Positions 25,767 through 34,748 of a stretch of DNA of 64,000 nucleotides are shown piece after piece. Source of the DNA: an uncultured Acidobacteriia bacterium. GTDB lineage: Bacteria; Acidobacteriota; Terriglobia; Bryobacterales; Bryobacteraceae. The first letter of the stretch is position 1. Each line of letters opens with the position of its first letter. A model generated the notes under the pieces. That model had not been told where the DNA came from, did not search any database, and saw only the letters and a program-made list of their open reading frames with translations. The translations under genes were made by a program, and so were the position numbers. Location: assembly GCA_903881085.1 (NCBI GenBank), contig CAIRSA010000573.1, positions 1 to 64,000 on the forward strand. The letters are read 5' to 3'.

Positions 25767-27866
25767 GTGGACCTACTAACCCCACTCATGTACGTGAAGG
25801 GCGTTGGCCCTTATCGCGCCAAAATGCTGTCGGACAAAGGCCTGGAAACGGTGGAGGATTTGCTCGCCTACGCGCCGTTCCGCTACGAGGACAGGCGCAA
25901 TTTGAAGCCGATCGATGAACTTGCGCCCGGCGAGATGGCGACAGTCATTGTGGAGGTCGGTTCCGTGCGCGTGCCTACGTTCCAACGCAAGAACCTGGGG
26001 CTGCTAGAGGCCGTCTTCAAAGACGGCTCGCGCCACACGCTGCTTGGCAAGTGGTTTCACGGTACCTATCTACAAAACATTTTGACCGAAGGCCAGAAGG
26101 TCGCGCTGTACGGCAAGGTGGAGCTCGACAACTATCGCGGCGAAGTATTGATGCTGCATCCGGAGTTTGAAATTCTTTCGGGCGACGATGATGACGTCGA
26201 AGCCACGCTGCATACTGGGCGAATTGTCCCCATTTATTCGGCGGCGGGCAAGGTGACCACCAGGCAACTGCGGATACTGATGTACCGGATTCTGAGCTCG
26301 ATCTCGGCACCGGAAGATTTTCTGCCCGACCGTCTGATCGCCGAGTTGAAGCTGCCTGATCTGTGGACGGCCATGAAAGAGATCCATTTTCCTGGGGAAG
26401 GTGAGCAACTGCGGCTGCTGAACAATTTCCGCTCACCTGCGCAGATTCGCATGATCGTGGAGGAGTTTTTCTGGCTGGAGTGCGGCCTGGCGCTGAAGAA
26501 GCAGAAGGCGCGGACGGTGCAGGGCATCGGCTTCGCGTTGAACGAGGCGGTACGCGCAAAAATCAAAGCGATGCTGCCGTTCAAGCCAACGGGCGCGCAA
26601 AAGCGAGTGCTGTCAGAGATTGCGGCAGACATGGCGGCGACGCATCCGATGAGCCGGCTGCTGCAAGGCGACGTAGGGAGCGGCAAGACGCTGGTAGCGG
26701 CGGAGTCGGCCATCATCGCCATGGAAAATGGATACCAGGTTTGCGTTCTTGCGCCGACCGAAATTCTTGCCACGCAGCATTACTTCTATTTCAAGAATCT
26801 TCTGGCGCGGCTTGGCTACATGGTTGTGCTGCTAACCGGATCGATGACCGCGCGCGAAAAGCGGCAGACAAAGAAGACGCTGGAAACAGGCTTTGCGCAT
26901 GTCGCAATCGGCACGCACGCTCTGTTGGAAGAGAATGTTTCGTTCCACAAATTGGGTCTGGCGATTGTGGATGAGCAGCATCGTTTCGGCGTGATGCAAC
27001 GTTTGAAATTGAAAGAGAAGGGCGCGAATCCCGATGTACTGGTGATGACCGCGACGCCAATTCCACGCACCCTTGCGTTGACGGTGTACGGCGACCTGGA
27101 TACGTCGATCATTGATGAGTTGCCGCCGGGGCGCAAGCCGATTTCAACTCGCCATGTGAATGCCGATCGCATCGAGCAGGTATACAGTTTTCTGCAGAAA
27201 CAGATCGATGTGGGGCGTCAGGCTTATGTGGTGTATCCAGTGATTGAAGAGTCCGAAACGCAAGCCATGAAGGCTGCTGAAAAGGGATTTCAACAACTGG
27301 CGGAGATTGTATTTCCGCATTTTCAAGTAGGCCTGCTGCATGGGCGTATGTCGCCGTCGGACAAGGAATCAGTGATGGCAGCGTTCAAGAGCGGAGCGAT
27401 TCAGATCCTGGTTTCGACGACGGTTGTCGAGGTTGGCGTGGATGTGCCCAACGCAACCGTAATGGTGATTGAACAGGCTGAACGCTTTGGCCTGGCGCAA
27501 TTGCACCAGTTGCGAGGACGAGTTGGCCGAGGCGGGGAACAGAGCTTTTGTATTCTGGTAACAGGCAAATTGAGTGACGCGGGCAAGGAGAGAATTCGCA
27601 CCATGGTTGATACGAACGACGGTTTTCAAATCGCCGAGATGGATTTGAAATTACGCGGACCGGGCGAGTTCTTTGGCACCAAACAATCGGGATTGCCCAC
27701 GCTGCGATTCGCCAACATTGTGCGAGATCCGGAACTGCTGGAGGCGGCGCGCAGCGAGGCAACTTCATTCATTGCGAACCCTCCGTCTGAAGAAGCGTTG
27801 CGCCGGGCGGTGCAGTATCTGCGGACCAACTGGCAGCGCAGATACGGATTGGTACAGGTGGGCTGA
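25767..27866 (+). CDS. recG: ATP-dependent DNA helicase RecG
   Basis: 699 residues, GTG start. It remodels stalled replication forks and Holliday junctions. The N-terminal wedge/OB domain (LMYVKGVGPYRAKML, then MATVIVEVGSV) is followed by helicase motifs: Walker A GDVGSGKT, DEQH box, TATPIPRTL, and the C-terminal QLRGRVGRGG and RGPGEFFGTKQSG. All motifs are intact. It overlaps rsmD by one base (TGATG at 27864-27868), so the two are co-expressed. Confidence 0.96.
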   Translation: MDLLTPLMYVKGVGPYRAKMLSDKGLETVEDLLAYAPFRYEDRRNLKPIDELAPGEMATVIVEVGSVRVPTFQRKNLGLLEAVFKDGSRHTLLGKWFHGTYLQNILTEGQKVALYGKVELDNYRGEVLMLHPEFEILSGDDDDVEATLHTGRIVPIYSAAGKVTTRQLRILMYRILSSISAPEDFLPDRLIAELKLPDLWTAMKEIHFPGEGEQLRLLNNFRSPAQIRMIVEEFFWLECGLALKKQKARTVQGIGFALNEAVRAKIKAMLPFKPTGAQKRVLSEIAADMAATHPMSRLLQGDVGSGKTLVAAESAIIAMENGYQVCVLAPTEILATQHYFYFKNLLARLGYMVVLLTGSMTAREKRQTKKTLETGFAHVAIGTHALLEENVSFHKLGLAIVDEQHRFGVMQRLKLKEKGANPDVLVMTATPIPRTLALTVYGDLDTSIIDELPPGRKPISTRHVNADRIEQVYSFLQKQIDVGRQAYVVYPVIEESETQAMKAAEKGFQQLAEIVFPHFQVGLLHGRMSPSDKESVMAAFKSGAIQILVSTTVVEVGVDVPNATVMVIEQAERFGLAQLHQLRGRVGRGGEQSFCILVTGKLSDAGKERIRTMVDTNDGFQIAEMDLKLRGPGEFFGTKQSGLPTLRFANIVRDPELLEAARSEATSFIANPPSEEALRRAVQYLRTNWQRRYGLVQVG

Positions 27867-28411
27867 TGCGAGTGATTGGTGGAGAGTTTCGTAGCCGCAG
27901 GTTGAAGCCCGTGCCGGGTTTCGATGTGCGTCCGACTTCGGATCGCTTGCGCGAGACGCTGTTCAACGTGCTTGCGACGCGCATTGAAGGCGCATTTTTT
28001 ATCGACGCGTACTCCGGTTCGGGAGCCGTGGGCATAGAAGCAGTGAGTCGCGGCGCAGCGCGCGTGGTGATGATTGAGCGCAACAAAATCGCTATTGGCG
28101 TGATTCGCGACAACGTGAAAGAGTTGGGCATTGCGCGGCGCGTGGACGTGGTTCACACCAAAGCCGCGTCTGCCATCGCGTTGTATCCGGCGGATATTGT
28201 GTTCATGGATCCGCCCTATGATTTGGTGGAAGAGTACGATGCGTGCCTGGAGGCATTGTCTGCCAAGCCTCCGTCTTTAGTGGTGGCCGAGCACACTTCG
28301 CGCGTGAGTTTGAAGCCTGCCTACGGGGCATTGCAGCGCACGCGTGTTTTGAAGCAAGGCGAAAGTTCGCTCAGTTTCTACAGCCCGGTTTCCCCGGAAA
28401 CCACCGAGTGA
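27866..28411 (+). CDS. rsmD: 16S rRNA (guanine966-N2)-methyltransferase RsmD
   Basis: 181 residues. It methylates G966 of 16S rRNA using S-adenosylmethionine. MRVIGGEFRSRRL and RPTSDRLRETLFN are the family opening, DAYSGSGAVGIEAVSRGA the SAM-binding motif I, and FMDPPYD the catalytic DPPY. The recG-rsmD order is common in bacteria. Cytoplasmic, usual length. Confidence 0.95.
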   Translation: MRVIGGEFRSRRLKPVPGFDVRPTSDRLRETLFNVLATRIEGAFFIDAYSGSGAVGIEAVSRGAARVVMIERNKIAIGVIRDNVKELGIARRVDVVHTKAASAIALYPADIVFMDPPYDLVEEYDACLEALSAKPPSLVVAEHTSRVSLKPAYGALQRTRVLKQGESSLSFYSPVSPETTE

Positions 28412-28426
28412 TAGACTTGGCCACAA

Positions 28427-31225
28427 ATGAAGAAACTCATTCTGGTGGCAATCTCCGCAGTTGGATTCTACTGGATCTTTCGGGCAGGTGCTGGCAGTCC
28501 TGGACAGGCTCAGGTTAGCGTTGCCCCGCCTGCGGCGCAGTTCCGCATCACCGTTGGCTACAAGGATGCGGACCCGCGATTGTGGAGGGGCAAGCTGTCG
28601 GCTGCGAACGGGGAGTTGCTTTCCGCCAAGGGCTACCGGTTTTCGCAAGCCGATGCGATTGCCCCTGACGGGGCGTTCTCATTCCGCACGAAAGTTGGGC
28701 CGCTGGAAAATCAGTTGCGCACGAAGAATCCCTATGGCCAGACGGCTTGGGACGATCCCGATATCCGGCGTCTGATACCAGAGGGGCTCACTGTTGGACT
28801 TGCGGGCAGCGATGCCACCGAAGTGAAATTCGAATCCGATGCGGGCACATTCTCGTTTCGAGTCGGCGATACGCGGATGGGCGTGGCGCTTTCGCTGCTG
28901 GATGGCAACGTGATTGTTGAGCGCATGCCGGTGGAGCAGACGCTCTCAGAGAAAGGCCGCGCGGACGACTATCCGGCAATCGCCATCGCGCCCGATGGGA
29001 AGCGCTGGACCGCCTGGCTTTCCTATCAGGAAGGCGCGGACGAAGTGGTCGTGTCGGGCGATGGCAAGCGGCATCGTGTTACGGCGCGGGGCGATCATCA
29101 CGCTCCTGCGATCGCCGCGGCCAGCGACGGCAGTGTGCGCGTGGCGTGGTCGCAGAATGAGCAAGGTACGTTCCACATCTATTCGCGAGTATATCGCGAT
29201 GGCAAGTGGAGCGCGCCAGAGAAGATAACAGCAGGCGAAGGTTCCAATATCTGGCCCGCGCTGGTTTCCGATGGCGCTACGAAGATGGCGCTGGTGTGGC
29301 AGGCGTTGCGCGGGAATCAATCGGTCATCGCTGGAAGAATGTTCGACGGCCAGGCGTGGGGTGCGGAGACGCGGCTTAGCGAAGGCAATGGAAACTGCTG
29401 GACACCCACCGCTGCGTTTGGTGGCGGCAAGTTATGGATTGCTTATGATTCCTACGTCACCGGCAACTATCAGATCTATGCGCGGCAGTGGGGCGGGGCC
29501 GTGGAGTGGGTAACTCGCGGTGAGAACTTCTCCGTGAGGCCGTCGATAGTGGTGACGGGGCGTGGCGTGCCGGTGGTTGCGTGGGAAGAGTCGGACCCGT
29601 TGTGGGGCAAAGATTTTGCGTTTCTGCTTGATCGCCGCGGAACCACCATCTACAAAAACCGGCGGATTCGTACCGCTTATCGCGATGGCTCGAATTGGAA
29701 AGAGACTTTCGGATCGGTTGCGGATGCGGTTCCCGCGCACCAGCGGCGTTATGTGCAGCAGCCTCGTCTGGCGGTCTCCAGCGATGGGAGGATCTACATG
29801 GCCTTCCGGGTGCGCACGTCGGCCGGCAATGCGCGCATCGATAATTGGGCCAGCAATGGTCGATGGGAGACGATGTTCACGGCGCTCGATGGAGCTGCGT
29901 GGACACCTGCGATTACGATGCCCTCCAGCGTGGGGCGCAACAGTATGCGCCCGGCAATCGCCGTTTCAAAGGATGCCGTGCATGTTGCCTGGCCGTCGGA
30001 CAATCGCTTGTGGCCCGGTGGAAAGTACGGCGAGTTGGATGTGTACAGCACCTCGCTACCGGTTTCGGCGAGAGCTGCTGAACTGGCGAACGGGCGCACG
30101 ATTGTTTCCGGAAGTCCGACTGCCGGTCAGCCCGGTGAGAATGAATTGATCGATACACGGCGTATTCGCAACTACCGCTACAATGTCAATGGAAAGCGCT
30201 ATCGAGTGCTGCGTGGCGATCTGCACCGTCACACCGAGCTTTCGCAGGATGGCGCGGGCGATGGGTCGCTCGATGACCTTTACCGCTACTTCATGGACGC
30301 GGCCAGTATGGACTTTGCGCACGTTGCCGATCATCAAATGGGCAGCGACGAAGAGTACAACTGGTGGATCACGCAGAAGTCGAACGACCTTTACTACATG
30401 CCGCAGCGGCTGGTGCCCATGTACGGTTATGAGCGCAGCCTTTCGTATCCAAACGGCCATCGCAATGTGGTGTGGGCTGAGCGCGGCAAGTCCGTGCTGA
30501 AGATCGCGCCGAAAGAAGCCAAGGGCGAGATCAATAGTGGCTCGGTGCTGTATCCGTATTTGCGCGAGACCAAGGGCATTGCCACGTCGCACACTTCGGC
30601 AACGGAGCAGGGCACGGATTGGCGCGACAACGACCCGGCGCTGGAGCCGCTTGTCGAAATCTATCAGGGGTTTGAATCGAGCTACGAACATGAAGGCGCG
30701 CCGCGAGCATGGAAGGAAGGCCAGGCCACCGTCCACCAAGGATTGCGTCCGCTGGGCTTTATTTGGAATGCATGGGCGAAGGGCTTTAAGCTGGGCGTGC
30801 AGTCATCGTCGGATCACGTTTCGACGCACGTTTCCTACGCCTGCATTCTGGCCGAAGATTTCACACGCACCGGCTTGATGGACGCGATGCGCAAGCGTCA
30901 CGCCTATGCGGCGACGGACAACATCATTCTCGACTACCGCATGGCCACCGCCGATAGCGGCGAGTTCATGATGGGCGATATTCTTTCGACCAGTGGCGAG
31001 CCGAAGCTGATCGTGAAAGTGAATGGCACAGCGGCTATCAAGCAGATCGACGTCATCAAGAACAACAAGTACATTCACAAAGTTTCGCCGAACCAGCGTG
31101 ACGCGTCTTTCGAATATGTTGACCGCGCGCTGGGAGCAGGCGAAAGTTACTACTACGTGCGCGTGGAACAGGCCAACGGGCAACTGGCGTGGAGCTCGCC
31201 GATCTGGGTCAGCAAGAAGCCTTGA
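28427..31225 (+). CDS. secreted beta-propeller plus PHP-like (DUF3604-type) protein
   Basis: 932 residues with an N-terminal signal or anchor (KKLILVAISAVGFYWIF). Residues about 170-560 contain repeated blades (APDGKRWTAWLSY, ASDGSVRVAWSQ, SSDGRIYMAFRV) of a propeller. The last 330 residues begin with RGDLHRHTELSQDG, the metal-binding motif of PHP-like phosphoesterases, followed by HVADHQMG and GVQSSSDHVSTHVSY with further His/Asp ligands; this matches DUF3604-like proteins. Metal-dependent hydrolase activity outside the cell is likely; the substrate is unknown. Its 3' end overlaps recN tail-to-tail by 17 bases. Confidence 0.75.
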   Translation: MKKLILVAISAVGFYWIFRAGAGSPGQAQVSVAPPAAQFRITVGYKDADPRLWRGKLSAANGELLSAKGYRFSQADAIAPDGAFSFRTKVGPLENQLRTKNPYGQTAWDDPDIRRLIPEGLTVGLAGSDATEVKFESDAGTFSFRVGDTRMGVALSLLDGNVIVERMPVEQTLSEKGRADDYPAIAIAPDGKRWTAWLSYQEGADEVVVSGDGKRHRVTARGDHHAPAIAAASDGSVRVAWSQNEQGTFHIYSRVYRDGKWSAPEKITAGEGSNIWPALVSDGATKMALVWQALRGNQSVIAGRMFDGQAWGAETRLSEGNGNCWTPTAAFGGGKLWIAYDSYVTGNYQIYARQWGGAVEWVTRGENFSVRPSIVVTGRGVPVVAWEESDPLWGKDFAFLLDRRGTTIYKNRRIRTAYRDGSNWKETFGSVADAVPAHQRRYVQQPRLAVSSDGRIYMAFRVRTSAGNARIDNWASNGRWETMFTALDGAAWTPAITMPSSVGRNSMRPAIAVSKDAVHVAWPSDNRLWPGGKYGELDVYSTSLPVSARAAELANGRTIVSGSPTAGQPGENELIDTRRIRNYRYNVNGKRYRVLRGDLHRHTELSQDGAGDGSLDDLYRYFMDAASMDFAHVADHQMGSDEEYNWWITQKSNDLYYMPQRLVPMYGYERSLSYPNGHRNVVWAERGKSVLKIAPKEAKGEINSGSVLYPYLRETKGIATSHTSATEQGTDWRDNDPALEPLVEIYQGFESSYEHEGAPRAWKEGQATVHQGLRPLGFIWNAWAKGFKLGVQSSSDHVSTHVSYACILAEDFTRTGLMDAMRKRHAYAATDNIILDYRMATADSGEFMMGDILSTSGEPKLIVKVNGTAAIKQIDVIKNNKYIHKVSPNQRDASFEYVDRALGAGESYYYVRVEQANGQLAWSSPIWVSKKP

Positions 31226-32885
31226 TCAATTGCTCGGCGTGCTTGAGCGCTTCGGGCGTGAGGCGATGACCGCTCAACATGCGGCCCACTTCACGCGTCC
31301 GTTCTTCCGTCGAGAGTTCATCGAGTACGGCAACGGTGCGCCCGTTCGACTCTTTCTTCTCGACGCGGTAATGGTGATCGGCGAAACTGGCGATCTGCGC
31401 CTGGTGCGTCACACACAGCACCTGGCTTGAAGCGGAAAGCTGCTTCAACCGGCGGCCCACCATCTCGGCCGCGACGCCGCCGATGCCGGCATCGACTTCA
31501 TCGAAGACCAATGTTAGCGGGGTCTTCGCGGCTTGGTCCGCTTGCCCTTGCAAGCACGTCTTCAGCGCCAGCGCGATGCGTGACACTTCGCCACCCGACG
31601 CCACTTTCTCAAGCGGCTTTGGCTCTTCGCCCTGGTTGGCTGAGAAGAGGAACAGCAGTGCGTCGGCACCTTCCGGACTCCATTGGGTGGGGTTCAGCTG
31701 AATGTGAAACTGCGTCCGCTCCATGGCCAGCGATGCCAGTTCCGACTCTACTTTCTTCTGCAGCTTCTTGGCCGCTTCTTTTCGTTTCGACGTCAGCCTG
31801 GCAGCTACGGTGGCGTAGTCAGTGGCCAGTTTGGCTTGCTGCTTCTCAATCTCAGCGCGGCGCTCCGATGCTGTTTCCACGATCGACATCTTGGCGCGAA
31901 CATCGGCCAGGAATGCGAGCACCTCTTCCATCGAATGGCCGTATTTACGTTTCAGCTTCTCCAGCGCGGCCATGCGATTCTCTACTTCGTCGAGCCGTTT
32001 CGGATCTGATTCCAGTTTTCCCAGATACTCGCGCAGTGAATGCGAGGCCTCTTCCACTGCCAGTTCAGCGGGCTTCAGCGCTTCGGCGATCGCGCCCATC
32101 TCTTCGTCGATGCGGGCGAGGTCCTGCAACTTGCGCAACGACGTCTGGATGCGTGCCAGGGCGGATTCAGGCGCATCGTACAAGGCAGCGTATGAGCTCT
32201 CGGCGACATCGGACAGCTTGGCTACGTTTTGCAGGACGCGCTTTTCGTGTTCAAGCGCGGTGTCTTCGCCCGGCTTCACATCAGCGGATTCAATTTCCTT
32301 GCGTTGAAAGCTCCACAGGTCGGCCAGTCGCAGTTGCTCCTGTTCACGGCGGGTGAGTTCTTCGAGCTCGGTGGCACAGGCGCGCCATTGCTTGTAGGTG
32401 CGGGCAACGTCTTCCAGCAGCGACTCGTTGCCTGCGTAATTGTCGAGCATGTCACGCTGGGCATCGGCGGAGAACAATTCCTGTTGCTCGTGCTGGCCGT
32501 GAATGTCGCCCAACAGCGGGGCCAGTTCACGCAGCAAGCTTGCAGTCACCATGCGATTGGCAAGAAAGGCCCGCGACTTACCGTTGGCGAGGATTTCGCG
32601 TTCCACAAGCAATTCATCCTCTTCCACAGCGATGCCGGCAGCATCCACGATTTGCCGGAACCGCGCATCGGCGGGGACTTCGAACATGCCTGAGATGCGG
32701 GCCCGCTCGGCTCCGGTGCGAACGGCTTCGGCCGACGCGCGTCCGCCCAGCAGCAGCCCCAGCGCATCTACGACAATCGATTTTCCGCTTCCCGTTTCGC
32801 CCGTCAACAGGTTCAGTCCCCTGTGAAACCGCACGCGCAACCGTTCTACGACGGCGTAGTTTTCGATAACCAGCTCAACCAGCAT
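31209..32885 (-). CDS. recN: DNA repair protein RecN
   Basis: 558 residues, an SMC-like ATPase of double-strand-break repair. Walker A GETGSGKSIVVDALG, DIHGQHEQQELF, the ABC signature VASGGEVSRIALALK and Walker B LVFDEVDAGIGG are all present, with long coiled coils between. Cytoplasmic, normal length. It is convergent with and overlaps the end of the PHP-like gene. Confidence 0.96.
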   Translation of the reverse strand: MLVELVIENYAVVERLRVRFHRGLNLLTGETGSGKSIVVDALGLLLGGRASAEAVRTGAERARISGMFEVPADARFRQIVDAAGIAVEEDELLVEREILANGKSRAFLANRMVTASLLRELAPLLGDIHGQHEQQELFSADAQRDMLDNYAGNESLLEDVARTYKQWRACATELEELTRREQEQLRLADLWSFQRKEIESADVKPGEDTALEHEKRVLQNVAKLSDVAESSYAALYDAPESALARIQTSLRKLQDLARIDEEMGAIAEALKPAELAVEEASHSLREYLGKLESDPKRLDEVENRMAALEKLKRKYGHSMEEVLAFLADVRAKMSIVETASERRAEIEKQQAKLATDYATVAARLTSKRKEAAKKLQKKVESELASLAMERTQFHIQLNPTQWSPEGADALLFLFSANQGEEPKPLEKVASGGEVSRIALALKTCLQGQADQAAKTPLTLVFDEVDAGIGGVAAEMVGRRLKQLSASSQVLCVTHQAQIASFADHHYRVEKKESNGRTVAVLDELSTEERTREVGRMLSGHRLTPEALKHAEQLIKASC

Positions 32886-32908
32886 TCCTTCGAATTATAG
32901 CGGGGTAA

Positions 32909-33367
32909 CTAGCGTAGTTGATAGCTGAGCCATATGTAGTATCCGATGGTGCCGAAGATCACCAGCAGGGTGACGGGTAGGAACTGCCATGTCAGGCCCG
33001 TGGCGCGGCCAATGGCAACCTGAATCGATTGCCATTCAATGAACGCGAACAACCAGACAATCTCGGTCTTAATCCACGACGTGAGCTTCACAGTGACCTC
33101 TGCCTGGCGCTCGGCATTCTCAGGCGTGATGGCTACGAGCGAGTTTCCCGGCCGGCCGAAATGCACAGCTAACGTGACGATCAGATAGGTGCTAAATGCG
33201 ATAACTGGCATCAGGATCAGTGTGCTTTTGCCGCCCCATCGATCGGGCGTGCCCATGATGTTGAAATGCACGGGCACTTTGTCAGGCAGCATGCTCCACT
33301 GCATCAGGAGTGTGCCGAAGTTTGCCGCGAGGCCCAACAACGACAGCAAATTCAATATCTGAGTCAT
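32909..33367 (-). CDS. DUF1648 membrane protein
   Basis: 152 residues with about four membrane segments. Between the first two lies LPDKVPVHFNIMGTPDRWGGKS, the diagnostic DUF1648 loop (its LP-x-x-VP-x-HFN-x-x-G-x-PD pattern). The family has no established biochemical role but occurs next to GntR/YtrA-type regulators and in SdpI-like immunity proteins. Here it is third in a minus-strand operon after gntR and a slipin gene, 17 bases downstream. Confidence 0.85.
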   Translation of the reverse strand: MTQILNLLSLLGLAANFGTLLMQWSMLPDKVPVHFNIMGTPDRWGGKSTLILMPVIAFSTYLIVTLAVHFGRPGNSLVAITPENAERQAEVTVKLTSWIKTEIVWLFAFIEWQSIQVAIGRATGLTWQFLPVTLLVIFGTIGYYIWLSYQLR

Positions 33368-33384
33368 GACTTTCCGCCTTCATC

Positions 33385-34293
33385 TTACACCTGTGGGCGG
33401 TTGTGCAGCGAAGCGGTCCCCAACATGCCTCCCAGACCCATTGTTTCGACGGCGGATGATGGAACGATCACCATGGAGCCCTTCTCTTTGATGGCTTCGT
33501 ACAGCATGTTCATTGCGCGTAGATGCAGCGCGGTGGGGTTCGACGAATAGACCTCGGCGGCCTGGGCGAACTTGGCGGCGATTTCCGTTTCCGCGGTGCC
33601 CAGAATGATGCGTGCCTGCCGTTCGCGTTCGGCCTGCGCCTGGCGCGACATGGCGTCCTCCAGGTCTTTAGGGATTTGGACATCGCGGATTTCCACGGAC
33701 TGAACGGTGATGCCCCAGGGCGCTGTTTTCTCGTCAAGGATCTTCTGCAACTCATGACCCAGCATTTCGCGATTGGTGATCATCTGCGCCAGTTCGTGTC
33801 GGCCTATGGATTCGCGCAGCGCGGTCTGGGCGCTCATCTGGATGGCGTGGCCGAAGTCCTGCACTTCGAGTATGCTCTTCTCCGCGTTCCATACCACCCA
33901 AAAGACGATGGCGTTCACGTTGACTGGAACGGTATCGCGCGTAAGCGTCGATTCGGCGGTTACATCGGTGACGCGCACTCGCTGATCGACGAACTGGCTG
34001 ACGGAATCGACGATCGGAATGATGAAGAACAGCCCAGGCCCACGCAGGCCGGTGTACTTACCGAAGCGCAGCACGGCGGCCTTCTCCCACTGGCTGGCCA
34101 CTTTGATGCCGAATAGGAAGAAGGTTCCGATCAGCAAGCCGAGAACCAGAGGCAGCGGAGAATCGAACTTTACCGTTGCCGCACCGCCGGCGATCGCGCA
34201 TACAACAAAGACGAAACTTCCCACGGGATTCACGTATTGATTCAGGCTGGTGATGGAATCACTGCTGGAAAGATTAAACATTACCTTAGGCAT
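33385..34293 (-). CDS. SPFH/stomatin-like protein (slipin)
   Basis: 302 residues. Two N-terminal membrane segments (residues 25-42 and 48-65) precede an SPFH domain: QWEKAAVLRFGKYTGLRGPGLFFIIPIVD, DVTAESTLTRDTVPVNV, ALRESIGRHELAQMITNRE. A C-terminal helical part (RQAQAERERQARIILGTAETE) matches slipins. These proteins oligomerise in membrane microdomains. They are often paired with NfeD, which is absent; the partner here is a DUF1648 protein. Confidence 0.9.
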   Translation of the reverse strand: MPKVMFNLSSSDSITSLNQYVNPVGSFVFVVCAIAGGAATVKFDSPLPLVLGLLIGTFFLFGIKVASQWEKAAVLRFGKYTGLRGPGLFFIIPIVDSVSQFVDQRVRVTDVTAESTLTRDTVPVNVNAIVFWVVWNAEKSILEVQDFGHAIQMSAQTALRESIGRHELAQMITNREMLGHELQKILDEKTAPWGITVQSVEIRDVQIPKDLEDAMSRQAQAERERQARIILGTAETEIAAKFAQAAEVYSSNPTALHLRAMNMLYEAIKEKGSMVIVPSSAVETMGLGGMLGTASLHNRPQV

Positions 34294-34296
34294 TTG

Positions 34297-34710
34297 TTAG
34301 CTCCTCTTGTCTTGCTCGTTTGACAACTCGGTCAGACGCTCGATCAGTTCCGCGATGGTGAAACCTTCCGCACCGGCACGCGAAGTGAATTCGGAGACCA
34401 GGCGTGTCAGGCGACGGTCGTGATCCGCATCATCCTTCTTGATCTTTCGCGGAGTAATGAAAGTGCCCATGCCCTGTTGGGTCATGAGCACCTGGCGGAT
34501 CTCCAGTTCCCGATAGGCGCGCACCACCGTATTTGGATTGATCTCCAGGTCTACCGCCACCTGCCGCACGGTTGGCAACTGCGCGCCGGAGGTTAACGTT
34601 CCGGTGGAAATAGCGGTGAGGACCTGATCGATAATCTGGCGGTACACGGGGACGCCGCTGGAGTTTTCCAGGCGGAAGCGGAATACTGCGTTTCGCTTTG
34701 TGTCGCTCAT
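34297..34710 (-). CDS. GntR-family (YtrA-type) transcriptional regulator
   Basis: 137 residues. The winged helix is clear: PVYRQIIDQVLTAISTGTL, GAQLPTVRQVAVDLEINPNTVVRAYRELE. The short C-terminal part, without an effector domain, places it in the YtrA subfamily, which usually represses its own operon of membrane proteins. It lies 3 bases upstream of the slipin gene. Its promoter (34721-34748) carries a threefold TAGTA repeat, a likely autoregulatory operator. Confidence 0.9.
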   Translation of the reverse strand: MSDTKRNAVFRFRLENSSGVPVYRQIIDQVLTAISTGTLTSGAQLPTVRQVAVDLEINPNTVVRAYRELEIRQVLMTQQGMGTFITPRKIKKDDADHDRRLTRLVSEFTSRAGAEGFTIAELIERLTELSNEQDKRS

Positions 34711-34716
34711 CTCATT

Positions 34717-34748
34717 TACTATTGTACTAGTTTACTAATACATGTCAA
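34717..34748 (-). promoter_or_regulatory. gntR promoter with 8-nt-period TAGTA repeats
   Basis: On the minus strand TTGACA (34743-34748), a 16-base spacer and TACAAT (34721-34726) form a good sigma70 promoter. The -35 contains the TGA stop of the upstream ATPase gene. TACTA on the plus strand (TAGTA on the minus) recurs at 34717, 34725 and 34733, exactly 8 bases apart, across the spacer and -10. This fits direct-repeat operators known for YtrA-type regulators. Confidence 0.65.
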
